From: Clostridia bacterium
Lineage (GTDB): Bacteria > Bacillota > Clostridia > Oscillospirales > CAG-272
DNA: 9,466 nt
NCBI GenBank assembly: GCA_017407375.1
Contig: JAFQWT010000047.1
Location: forward strand, 1 to 9,466
Direction: 5' to 3'
The position numbers were made by a program, and so were the translations under genes. Positions 1-5,097 of the stretch are shown piece after piece. Numbering within the stretch: the first letter of the stretch is position 1; each line of letters starts with the position of its first letter. The notes beneath the pieces were generated by a model, which saw nothing but the letters and a program-made list of their open reading frames with translations, had not been told where the DNA came from and ran no database searches.

Positions 1-1140
1 CGCGGAGCGGAAGGCCGCGTCCTTCGTGTAGCCGTAGTAAAAGGACATCGCAAGGACCGCCGCCGCCGTTTGCACCACGCGCCCGCGGCGGACGTCATCG
101 GGCAGGCACTCGCGCCCCTCGGCATCGGCGTAATAGGGGTAGCGCGCCATCGGCGCACCCATGCCGCCAAAGCGGGCCTCCGCCGCGGGAAGAAGCGAGG
201 AGAGCGTCATGGCCACGCGGCGGGCCTCCGCAAACCGCCCCATAGCCAGAAGCGAATTGAGGATACGGAGCGAGACGGTCGGTGCCGTGCCGTAGGGGGC
301 AAAGGGGTGGTCAGCGCGCAGCATGGCGCTCCCCCCAAGCAGGCGGAGAAGGTAGAGCGAGCCATCCGCCACGCGGGCAAGGGCCGTGTCGTCGGGCGTG
401 AGGTGGGGGCGGTCATTGCCACCCAAAAAGGAGGAGGCGTGGATGGAAAAGAGGCGGGCTTCCCCCGTATTGTAAACAAAACCACGCGTTTGGGAAAGCG
501 CGCCGAGCAGCCCCTTGCGGGTGCCGTCCCCCTCTGCCAGCGTGAGGAAGAAGGTAACGGTGGTTCCCTTTTTAAACGAGCCGAGAAGGCGCCCGCCCTC
601 ACGGGACAGCTGGGCGCGGACGGGGTGGGAGGTAAAGAAGCAAAGCCCCTCGTTTCCCCCCTCCGTCGGCCGTTCTCCGACCAGCAGCGGCCCCTCAGGC
701 GCGAGGGTGTAGGGGGAGTCCTTCGGCAGGGTGAGCTCATAGCCAAGCGTGACCTCCCCGCGCGAGAGCAGGCGCTTGGAGATCATGAGAAGCGGGCGGT
801 CATGAAAAACGCAGGCCCGCGTTTCCACCGTGACCCCGCGCGCGTAATGCGCCACGGAGGTGAGCACCCCCTCGTGGGTCGAAAGCTCCGCCGAGAAGGA
901 GAGCGGCTTGCCAAGGGGCTTACCGCGGGAAAGGAGCAGGGGGCGCAGATGCAGAAGGAGGCGGGGCGCCCCGCTCGGCGCTTTCTCACTCAGGCGGTAA
1001 AGCCCCGCGGGCGGCAGGGAGGCAGGCATCGGCAGGGTGGGAAGGATCCCGCCCTCGCAGTCCATCGCGCAGAAAAGGTCTCCGTTGCCCAGCAGCGGAG
1101 AGGTCGTGATCACGGTGCCTTTTTCATACGTACATTTCAT
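1..1140 (-). CDS. GH65/GH95-like (alpha/alpha)6-barrel glycoside hydrolase or phosphorylase, C-terminus cut by window edge
   Basis: An uninterrupted frame of 380 codons starts at ATG 1138-1140 and runs off the left edge, so only the N-terminal part is seen. The start has a GGGGG-type ribosome site 7-12 nt upstream and sits about 30 bp below a good promoter. Residues 1-220 look like a beta-rich N-terminal domain. They open with TSPLLGNGDLF (13-23), resembling the 'PLGNG' opening of GH95/GH65 N-terminal domains. From about residue 250 the protein turns helical. LRILNSLLAMGRFAEARRVA (291-310) and MARYPYYADAEGRE (331-344) resemble the GH65 barrel segment 'GARYPW...G.E', and AVLAMSFYYGYTKDAAF (361-377) resembles the following helix. 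These enzymes hydrolyse or phosphorolyse oligosaccharides. There is no signal peptide, so it is probably cytosolic. The catalytic region lies outside the window and the substrate cannot be inferred. Family assignment is from remembered motifs. Reality of the gene is near certain; the family is moderate. Confidence 0.68.
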   Translation of the reverse strand, partial: MKCTYEKGTVITTSPLLGNGDLFCAMDCEGGILPTLPMPASLPPAGLYRLSEKAPSGAPRLLLHLRPLLLSRGKPLGKPLSFSAELSTHEGVLTSVAHYARGVTVETRACVFHDRPLLMISKRLLSRGEVTLGYELTLPKDSPYTLAPEGPLLVGERPTEGGNEGLCFFTSHPVRAQLSREGGRLLGSFKKGTTVTFFLTLAEGDGTRKGLLGALSQTRGFVYNTGEARLFSIHASSFLGGNDRPHLTPDDTALARVADGSLYLLRLLGGSAMLRADHPFAPYGTAPTVSLRILNSLLAMGRFAEARRVAMTLSSLLPAAEARFGGMGAPMARYPYYADAEGRECLPDDVRRGRVVQTAAAVLAMSFYYGYTKDAAFRSA

Positions 1141-1171
1141 AGCGTTGCCCCCAAGGTATGTTTCTATATTA

Positions 1172-1200
1172 AGTATATACCAAATTCGTGAATTTTTCAA
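1172..1200 (-). promoter_or_regulatory. Sigma-A-type promoter of the glycoside-hydrolase-like gene
   Basis: Read on the minus strand, TTGAAA (1195-1200) is followed after exactly 17 bp by TATACT (1172-1177), each one base off the vegetative consensus. Transcription would begin near 1165, leaving a leader of about 25 nt with a GGGGG ribosome site before ATG 1140. The surrounding DNA is distinctly AT-rich. The terminator at 1262-1291 isolates this promoter from the upstream cassette, so the gene starts its own transcript. No operator was recognised. Confidence 0.8.
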
Positions 1201-1261
1201 GTCATTTTCTCTGCCCCCGCGGGAAAAGAGAACTTTCAGGGGGACCGCCGCCCCCCAAAAG

Positions 1262-1291
1262 AAAAAGGACAGAGCGCACTCTGTCCTTTTT
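1262..1291. terminator. Intrinsic terminator (symmetrical) behind the acidic small protein
   Basis: A perfect 13-bp hairpin: AAAAAGGACAGAG (1262-1274), loop CGCA, CTCTGTCCTTTTT (1279-1291). It has A-tract and T-tract on either side and can work in both directions. It lies 15 bp past the stop of the minus-strand acidic gene, which it most likely serves. The same 13-nt arm recurs in the terminator at 1851-1891. Confidence 0.85.
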
Positions 1292-1306
1292 GTTATCCTT
1301 TCTTTT

Positions 1307-1546
1307 TCAACCAAAATCGTGTCTCGATCCACCGTCGCTTCCAATTTCTTCAAACAGGCATACAACGCTTTCAATTTTTTCAAAACACTCACTATCGGTT
1401 AAGCTGTCATTGTTCAATATGGCCCTTATCCGTTCCAGCACCTTGTAACACTCTTTTTCAAAAAGCTTTTCCGTGTCGATCTCCACACCTCCTTCCCCCT
1501 CACGCTCTTCGGTTGCATTTTTCAGAAGGACTTGCCATAACTCCAC
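1307..1546 (-). CDS. Small acidic protein of unknown function, divergent from an HTH regulator
   Basis: A 79-residue protein I do not recognise. It reads from GTG 1544-1546, preceded four bases upstream by GGGGGTGG, a good ribosome site. It is strongly acidic (about 20 Asp/Glu against 9 Lys/Arg). An E/G-rich patch (residues 13-22) follows the N-terminal helix MELWQVLL; two helix-like stretches (25-45 and 49-67) look amphipathic and contain three Cys. It ends in an unusual Gly/Ser/His tail, GSDGGSRHDFG. There are no membrane segments or signal peptide. A perfect AAGGAGGT occurs inside the frame (minus strand, 1487-1494), directly before an in-frame GTG (codon 21); the spacing is too short for a normal start, so I keep the upstream GTG. 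Expression probably starts at TATAAT 1573-1578, which lies inside a palindrome likely bound by the divergent HTH protein. Base composition is clearly less GC-rich than the neighbours. A regulator's partner or a toxin/antitoxin-type component are possible, but nothing proves either. Confidence 0.72.
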   Translation of the reverse strand: MELWQVLLKNATEEREGEGGVEIDTEKLFEKECYKVLERIRAILNNDSLTDSECFEKIESVVCLFEEIGSDGGSRHDFG

Positions 1547-1566
1547 AAAACCACCCCCTTTTATTC

Positions 1567-1609
1567 ATGGGGATTATATCCCCTTAACAAGTTAGATTAT
1601 AATCCCCAT
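1567..1609. promoter_or_regulatory. Operator-like inverted repeats between the divergent acidic-protein and HTH genes
   Basis: ATGGGGATTATA (1567-1578) is repeated in perfect inverted form as TATAATCCCCAT (1598-1609), 12 bp each with a 19-bp spacer. Inside it, GGGGATTATATCCCC (1569-1583) is itself a palindrome with 6-bp arms, and GATTATAATC (1595-1604) is a perfect 10-bp palindrome. The minus-strand TATAAT (complement of 1573-1578), a likely -10 of the acidic gene, sits in the left palindrome. The right palindrome lies between the -35 and -10 of the HTH gene. This is the usual layout of a self-repressed divergent pair, with the HTH protein as the obvious candidate ligand (inference). Confidence 0.65.
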
Positions 1610-1612
1610 AAT
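1584..1612 (+). promoter_or_regulatory. Promoter of the HTH regulator gene
   Basis: TTAACA (1584-1589), a 17-bp spacer, and CATAAT (1607-1612), each close to the sigma-A consensus. The transcript would start near 1619, giving a leader of about 22 nt containing GGAGGG (1629-1634), six bases before ATG 1641. The right operator-like palindrome overlaps the spacer and -10, implying autoregulation. Confidence 0.65.
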
Positions 1613-1640
1613 AATAAATGTCAAGTATGGAGGGTTTATA

Positions 1641-1838
1641 ATGATCGTATTTGATAAGCTGTGGGAAACAATGAAAGAAAAGGGCGTGTCCACGTACAAG
1701 CTCCGTGAGGTTTGCGGAATCGACAGTAAGACCGTGCGCCGCCTCCGCGCCAACGACAACGTGGAGACCAAAACGCTCGATAAGCTTTGTGCCGCGCTCG
1801 GCTGCAGCATTGAGGACATTGCGGAGTATCGGCCTTAA
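1641..1838 (+). CDS. Small Cro/CI-type (XRE, HTH_26-like) transcriptional regulator
   Basis: A 65-residue protein consisting of little more than one lambda-repressor-like DNA-binding domain. A first helix at residues 4-13 is followed by the helix-turn-helix STYKLREVCGIDSKTVRRLR (17-36). Then come the TLDKLCAALGCSIEDIAEY helices (45-63) typical of short Cro/CI-like proteins of the HTH_26 group (established family pattern). It has no effector or dimerisation domain. GGAGGG six bases before ATG fixes the start, and a strong terminator begins 12 bp after TAA, so it is monocistronic. It faces away from the acidic-protein gene, and the shared 94-bp intergenic region carries palindromes overlapping both promoters. 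It therefore most likely represses itself and its neighbour (inference). Such genes are common in clostridial accessory DNA, often from phage or mobile elements. Confidence 0.9.
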   Translation: MIVFDKLWETMKEKGVSTYKLREVCGIDSKTVRRLRANDNVETKTLDKLCAALGCSIEDIAEYRP

Positions 1839-1850
1839 GCTCCACGAATG

Positions 1851-1891
1851 AAAAAGGACAGAGAATGCCTTTTGCACTCTCTGTCCTTTTT
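1851..1891 (+). terminator. Intrinsic terminator of the HTH regulator gene
   Basis: Arms 1851-1868 and 1874-1891 pair as AAAAAGGACAGAGA, one A-C mismatch, then TGC, closing on a CTTTT loop; the right arm ends in TTTTT. It begins 12 bp after the regulator's stop. Its first 13 bases are identical to the left arm of the terminator at 1262-1291, on the other side of the cassette. Confidence 0.88.
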
Positions 1892-1901
1892 GCTTTGCTT
1901 T

Positions 1902-2111
1902 GCTTCGCAAGCGCTGCCTTTGTGGGCACAAAGGCGATCCGTCCATTTGTCGATATGCTTCGCTACGCTCAGCTCGATATATTTGCCTTGCGGCAAATTC
2001 GATATAACCGCCCTTGCGGTCGGTTTCGATAAGATATTCGCCTTTTTTCTCGTGCGAAGTGCATATCGATCGCCGCAGGCGAATATCGATGCGTGGTGTC
2101 CCCGAGGACAC
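1902..2111. repeat. Non-coding array of short hairpins separated by TCGATAT motifs
   Basis: No gene is supported between 1892 and 2121. The stretch is built of consecutive small palindromes. They are GCTT-CGC-AAGC (1902-1912), GCCTTTGT/ACAAAGGC (1916-1935), ATTTGCC-TTGC-GGCAAAT (1981-1998), ACCGC-CCTT-GCGGT (2007-2020), TTCGC/GCGAA (2037-2058), TCGCC-GCA-GGCGA (2070-2082) and GTGTCC-CCGA-GGACAC (2096-2111). Between them recurs TCGATAT (1950, 1974, 1999), a TCGATAA variant (2026), and, inverted, ATATCGAT (2063, 2083). This resembles the composite palindromic intergenic elements scattered in gut Clostridia genomes (remembered, not searched). The last hairpin ends 10 bp past the DUF975 stop but has no T-tract for either strand, so termination there is uncertain. 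Confidence 0.7.
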
Positions 2112-2121
2112 TACGCTACCC

Positions 2122-2739
2122 TTACTCGGCCTCGGCCTCGATGGCGGCGGGCTCAAGGGAGCCCTTCACGGCCTCGTAGAAGGCGGCGTTGGAGGCCTCC
2201 CAATAGGGCGTGACCCAAAGGGTACCGATGCCGCAGGCGCAGGAGCCGACGAGCGTCCAGAGGAACATGGTGAAATCAAGGCAGAAGGCCTGCCACTTGT
2301 GGCCGTTCATCATGCGGCGGCTCTCGGTGATGCACTCGGTGGGCGAGAGCTCGGGGCGGTCGGCCGCGATGTACATGGAAAGGCGGTAGGAGTACGACTT
2401 GATGATGCCGGGCACCACAAGGAGCAGCGACCACAGCATAAGGAAGACGTTCTGGAGGAGCCAGAGGAGGAACGAGCGCACAAACTGCCCGTTGAGGAAG
2501 CCCTGGGTGACGTCGGTGAAGTCGATCTTATCCTTGCCGCGGACAAGGCCGAGGTAGATGTACGCAAGCGAGAAGGCGGCAGGGCCGAACAGCACGATCC
2601 CAATAAAGAAGGACGAGGCAATGCTGAGGACGAGCGAGACCCCGAGCGAGAGGCAAAGGGCGTAGAGCCAGGTCTCGCCAAAGAGATTACCGCCAAGGCG
2701 GGCGCGCGCTTCGGCGCGGATGGTTTCGTTGGATTTCAT
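2122..2739 (-). CDS. DUF975 family integral membrane protein
   Basis: A 205-residue membrane protein with the DUF975 signature. Hydrophobic segments lie near 24-44, 46-66, 88-112 and 153-176. The conserved core is VVPGIIKSYSYRLSMYIAAD (108-127), then ESRRMMNGHKWQAFCLDF (139-156), and GIGTLWVTPYWEASNAAFYE (170-189) near the end. The family is widespread in Firmicutes and its biochemical function is unknown. Length is at the short end of the usual 200-250 residues and the protein looks complete, with a short acidic tail (EAEAE). AAAGGAG nine bases before ATG supports the start. It has its own promoter (2782-2809) and diverges from the spoVA operon. Nothing in the sequence ties it to sporulation other than position. 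Confidence 0.92.
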   Translation of the reverse strand: MKSNETIRAEARARLGGNLFGETWLYALCLSLGVSLVLSIASSFFIGIVLFGPAAFSLAYIYLGLVRGKDKIDFTDVTQGFLNGQFVRSFLLWLLQNVFLMLWSLLLVVPGIIKSYSYRLSMYIAADRPELSPTECITESRRMMNGHKWQAFCLDFTMFLWTLVGSCACGIGTLWVTPYWEASNAAFYEAVKGSLEPAAIEAEAE

Positions 2740-2781
2740 AAAAGTGCTCCTTTCTATTGTCGTGGATCTCCCACACTCTAT

Positions 2782-2809
2782 ATTCTACACGAAGCGAGGA
2801 AAAATGCAA
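2782..2809 (-). promoter_or_regulatory. Putative sigma-A-type promoter of the DUF975 gene
   Basis: On the minus strand, TTGCAT (2804-2809), a 16-bp spacer, and TAGAAT (2782-2787) precede the gene, with an expected leader of about 35 nt containing AAAGGAG. The spacing is one short of ideal. Its -35 box is only 4 bp from the -35-like box of the forespore promoter on the other strand. Confidence 0.55.
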
Positions 2810-2813
2810 GGGG

Positions 2814-2843
2814 GAATAAACGCGCGCGTGGCGTGGCATACTC
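2814..2843 (+). promoter_or_regulatory. Candidate sigma-G (forespore) promoter of the spoVA operon
   Basis: GAATA (2814-2818), an 18-bp spacer and CATACTC (2837-2843) fit the remembered Bacillus subtilis sigma-G pattern (GHATR, about 18 bp, CATWHTA) at all but the last base. The spoVA operon of B. subtilis is known to be transcribed by sigma-G in the forespore. No good sigma-A promoter is seen in the same direction. The start would fall near 2850, just before the AAAGGAG ribosome site (2854-2860). The short distance makes the leader nearly minimal, which is the main weakness of the call. Confidence 0.6.
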
Positions 2844-2868
2844 AAAGAAAACCAAAGGAGCCGTTTTT

Positions 2869-3309
2869 ATGAACAGAAACGAATATAAACGCCTTGCCGA
2901 GCGCCGCGCGGGGCGCTCTCCCGTCCTTCGGAATTGCCTGGCCGCCTTTCTCGTTGGCGGGGGCATCTGCCTTTTCGGGGAGGCGCTCACGGGGGTCTAC
3001 CTCCTCCTTGGGGCGGAGGAGAAGACCGCCGCCACCCTGGTGACGGTCACGCTCATCTTTCTCTCGGCGCTTACCTCGGCGCTCGGGATCTTTGACGATT
3101 TGGCCCGCGTGGCGGGGGCGGGCACCCTCGTCCCCGTGACGGGGTTTGCCAACGCCGTGGTCTCCCCCGCCCTGGATGCCAAAAGCGAGGGCGCCATCCT
3201 TGGCGTTGGCGCCAAGATCTTTACGGTGGCAGGGCCCGTGCTTCTTTATGCGATCCTCGGCGGTGCGGTGTACGGCACGCTGCTTTCGCTTTTCGGGTGG
3301 TTGGCATGA
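2869..3309 (+). CDS. spoVAC: Stage V sporulation protein AC (SpoVAC), channel subunit for dipicolinic acid
   Basis: A 146-residue membrane protein, the usual family length. ATG 2869 is eight bases after AAAGGAG; the same frame stays open far upstream but is not coding there. Hydrophobic segments lie near 23-48, 53-74 and 117-143, with the SpoVA core ALGIFDDLARVAGAGTLVPV (71-90) and TGFANAVVSPALDAKSEG (91-108) between the second and third. In Bacillus, SpoVAC sits in the spore inner membrane and behaves as a mechanosensitive-type channel. It is needed to load Ca-dipicolinate into the forespore and release it at germination (established knowledge). It is the first gene of the operon and overlaps spoVAD by four bases (ATGA), implying translational coupling. 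Homology to SpoVAC is clear from the 'AGAGT/S.VPVTGFAN' block. Confidence 0.96.
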   Translation: MNRNEYKRLAERRAGRSPVLRNCLAAFLVGGGICLFGEALTGVYLLLGAEEKTAATLVTVTLIFLSALTSALGIFDDLARVAGAGTLVPVTGFANAVVSPALDAKSEGAILGVGAKIFTVAGPVLLYAILGGAVYGTLLSLFGWLA

Positions 3310-4307
3310 GCCGCCTTTTGCGCTTTCCCCCCGTTTACGTTTGCGGCACGGGCGCCGTGGGGGGTTACGAGGAGCGCCGCGGCCCGTTTGGCGAGTGCTT
3401 TGACCTCACGGCGGAGGACGACCGCTTCGGTATGCCCTCCTTTGAGCAGGCCGAGGGCGAGATGGCGCGCATGGCGCTCTCCTTTGCGCTCGGTCGGGCG
3501 GGGCTCAGCCCCGCGGAGCTCGGGCTTTTGTTTGCGGGCGACCTCCAGAACCAGTGCGTGGCCTCCTCGCAGGGGCTTTCGGGCCTGCCGACGCCCTTCC
3601 TCGGTCTTTTCGGTGCCTGCTCCACGATGGTCGAGGGGATGGGTCTTGCCGCTCTCGCCCTGACGGCCGCCCCCACGCTCCCGTCGGCGGCCGCCCTCTC
3701 CTCCTCGCACAATGCCGCCGCCGAGCGGCAATTCCGCACGCCCCTTGAGTACGGCAGCCAGCGCACCCCCACCGCGCAGTGGACGGCGACGGCCGCGGGG
3801 GCCGCGGTGCTGGGGAGGCAGGGGCGCGTGGCGGTCACGGCCTTTCTCCCCGGGCGCATTTGCGATGCGGGCATCACCGATGCCGCCAATATGGGCGCGG
3901 CCATGGCGCCCGCCGCCGCCGACACCCTCCTTGCCTACTTCCGCGAGAGCGGCGAGCGCCCCGAGGACTTTGACCTCATCCTGACGGGCGACCTCGGCCA
4001 CGAGGGGAGCGTTCTCCTCCGCACTCTCCTCTCGGAGCCCCTCCCCACGCTTGACGGTGTGCACGAGGACGGTGGCTGCCTTTTCTATGGGGAGGAGAAG
4101 GACGTCCACGGCGGCGCCAGCGGCTGTGGGTGCATTGCCTCACTCCTTGCCGCCGTGTTCCTCCCGCGCCTTGAGCGGGGGGAGCTTACGCGTATGCTGG
4201 CCGTGGGCACGGGGGCACTGATGAACCCCGGGGAGCTTCAGCAGGGCGGCGCCATTGCGGGCGTGGCTCATCTTGTCCGCATCGAAGCTACAGGGCAGGA
4301 GGTATAA
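3306..4307 (+). CDS. spoVAD: Stage V sporulation protein AD (SpoVAD), dipicolinic-acid-binding thiolase-fold protein
   Basis: A 333-residue protein close to the normal SpoVAD length of about 338. I start it at ATG 3306, overlapping the spoVAC stop, rather than at the in-frame GTG three codons earlier. The fold is thiolase-like. Recognisable SpoVAD segments are VYVCGTGAVGG (10-20), DLTAEDDRFGMPSFEQAE (33-50), FAGDLQNQCVASSQGL (76-91), FGACSTMVEGM (102-112, Cys105 in the thiolase-Cys position) and SSHNAAAERQFRTPLEYGSQ (133-152). Near the C-terminus is HGGASGCGCIASL (268-280), then AVGTGALMNP (299-308). Bacillus SpoVAD binds dipicolinic acid and acts on the outer face of the spore inner membrane together with SpoVAC and SpoVAE. 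It is not known to catalyse a thiolase reaction. The downstream spoVAE ribosome site AGGAGGT lies in its last codons, so the operon is tightly packed. Confidence 0.97.
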   Translation: MSRLLRFPPVYVCGTGAVGGYEERRGPFGECFDLTAEDDRFGMPSFEQAEGEMARMALSFALGRAGLSPAELGLLFAGDLQNQCVASSQGLSGLPTPFLGLFGACSTMVEGMGLAALALTAAPTLPSAAALSSSHNAAAERQFRTPLEYGSQRTPTAQWTATAAGAAVLGRQGRVAVTAFLPGRICDAGITDAANMGAAMAPAAADTLLAYFRESGERPEDFDLILTGDLGHEGSVLLRTLLSEPLPTLDGVHEDGGCLFYGEEKDVHGGASGCGCIASLLAAVFLPRLERGELTRMLAVGTGALMNPGELQQGGAIAGVAHLVRIEATGQEV

Positions 4308-4313
4308 GGCAAA

Positions 4314-4685
4314 ATGCAAAGTTTTCTTTCCTATTTGTGGGTATTTCTCGCGGGCGGAGGGGTGTGCGTTATCGCGCAGCTCCTCCTTGACCTCACCCGC
4401 CTCACCCCCGCGCGGGTGCTGGTGCTGTACGTCACGGCGGGGGTCGCCCTTGGCGCCCTTGGTCTTTACGAGCCCCTCCGTGAGGTGCTGGGCTGCGGCA
4501 TCACGGTGCCCCTCCTTGGATTTGGCGGCAACGTGGCCGTTGGCGTCCGTGAGGCCGTCGCCACCGAGGGGCTCCTCGGCGCTCTCACGGGCGGCCTCCG
4601 TGCCGCCGCAGGGGGAACCGCCGCGGCCATCGTTTTCGGGTATCTCGCGGCGCTTATTTTCTCGGGAAAACCGAAACGTCTCTGA
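4314..4685 (+). CDS. spoVAE: Stage V sporulation protein AE (SpoVAE, SpoVAEb type)
   Basis: A 123-residue, very hydrophobic protein starting at ATG ten bases after a perfect AGGAGGT. Membrane segments lie near 7-25, 35-51 and 100-117, with a glycine-rich stretch between. VLVLYVTAGVALGALGLYEP (35-54), then TVPLLGFGGNVAVGV (64-78), LLGALTGGL (87-95) and a short basic tail SGKPKRL match the SpoVAE pattern. It resembles SpoVAC in outline, as expected of related SpoVA membrane subunits. It completes the three-gene spoVAC-AD-AE set, the common minimal version in Clostridia; spoVAA, spoVAB and spoVAF are not adjacent. Its TGA stop supplies the first bases of a 104-bp tandem repeat. No terminator is seen immediately downstream; the first good one on this strand is at 5073-5097, implying a 3' tail of about 400 nt. 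Confidence 0.95.
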   Translation: MQSFLSYLWVFLAGGGVCVIAQLLLDLTRLTPARVLVLYVTAGVALGALGLYEPLREVLGCGITVPLLGFGGNVAVGVREAVATEGLLGALTGGLRAAAGGTAAAIVFGYLAALIFSGKPKRL

Positions 4686-4923
4686 GCGGCGGCTCTTGGC
4701 ATAAACCGCAGCTCGCTTCCACTCGCCGTATGTCAATACGGCTTCGGGGCGCGATCCACGGTTTCTCCACAAGACCCCCACGCTCAGGAGCGGCGGCTCT
4801 TGGCATAAACCGCAGCTCGCTTCCACTCGCCGTATGTCAATACGGCTTCGGGGCGCGATCCACGGTTTCTCCACAAGACCCCCACGCTCAGGAGCAGCGG
4901 CTCCTGGCATAAACCGCAGCCGC
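4684..4923. repeat. 104-bp tandem repeat, two identical copies plus a partial third
   Basis: Units 4684-4787 and 4788-4891 are identical over all 104 bases. A third, truncated unit (4892-4920) differs at two of 29 positions, then fades out. Each full unit holds a perfect hairpin, GCCGTAT-GTCA-ATACGGC (4725-4742 and 4829-4846). At the unit boundaries are AGGAGC...GCTCTT (4786-4801, one G-T pair) and AGGAGC-AGCG-GCTCCT (4890-4905, perfect). The period is not a multiple of three and no frame has a credible start, so it is non-coding. It begins exactly at the GA of the spoVAE stop codon. Confidence 0.92.
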
Positions 4924-4959
4924 CTGTGTCGATTTTCGGCGGAAAAAGGTCGGCGGGAG

Positions 4960-5060
4960 TGGAGATGCCCTCTCAGTCGCGTTCCGCGCCAGCTCCCCCC
5001 AAGGGGGAGCCCTTTATACCTTCTCAACCGAGCGGAATCTCGGGCGACAGCCACCCCCGC
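4960..5060. repeat. Dispersed-type palindromic intergenic repeat
   Basis: The stretch contains CCCTCTCAGTCGCG, then GCTCCCCC-CAA-GGGGGAGC (4992-5010, perfect 8-bp stem) followed by CCTTTATA. It resembles the 'AGGCTCCCC...GGGGAGCT...GACTGAGAGG' intergenic elements I associate with gut Clostridia genomes (from memory). A weaker echo, CGGGCGACAGCCACCCCCGCCGAGGGG, follows at 5041-5067. No coding potential is visible. The T-poor context argues against this hairpin being a terminator. Confidence 0.55.
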
Positions 5061-5072
5061 CGAGGGGAAAAG

Positions 5073-5097
5073 AAAAAGGAGCCGTTGGCTCCTTTTT
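5073..5097. terminator. Bidirectional intrinsic terminator between the spoVA and ileS operons
   Basis: AAAAAGGAGCC (5073-5083), loop GTT, GGCTCCTTTTT (5087-5097) form a perfect 11-bp hairpin with a T-tract on each strand. It abuts the stop codon of the minus-strand glycosyltransferase and ends that operon. It is also the first convincing terminator for plus-strand transcripts from spoVAE. Confidence 0.9.

Noticed and set aside
70..1191. Long plus-strand open frame opposite the glycoside-hydrolase-like gene
   Set aside because: Its translation is a low-complexity Arg/Gly/Ala-rich sequence without ribosome site. The opposite strand has a promoter, a start and recognisable family motifs.
1641..1838. 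Classical type II toxin-antitoxin pair with the HTH as antitoxin
   Set aside because: The genes are divergent rather than co-transcribed, and the acidic partner shows no known toxin fold, so the label is not justified, though a new type is not excluded.
2096..2111. Hairpin GTGTCC/GGACAC as terminator of the DUF975 gene
   Set aside because: No T-tract follows on either strand; listed only as part of the hairpin array.
2014..2868. Open frame in phase with spoVAC extending far upstream
   Set aside because: It runs through the hairpin array and antisense to the DUF975 gene. SpoVAC homology, the ribosome site and the candidate promoter all place the start at 2869.
3246..4109. Minus-strand frame antisense to spoVAD
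   Set aside because: A high-GC shadow frame with Arg/Gly/Ala-rich translation; spoVAD on the plus strand is unmistakable.
4684..4923. Possible CRISPR array
   Set aside because: Contiguous 104-bp copies without unique spacers are tandem duplication, not a repeat-spacer array; no cas genes are near.
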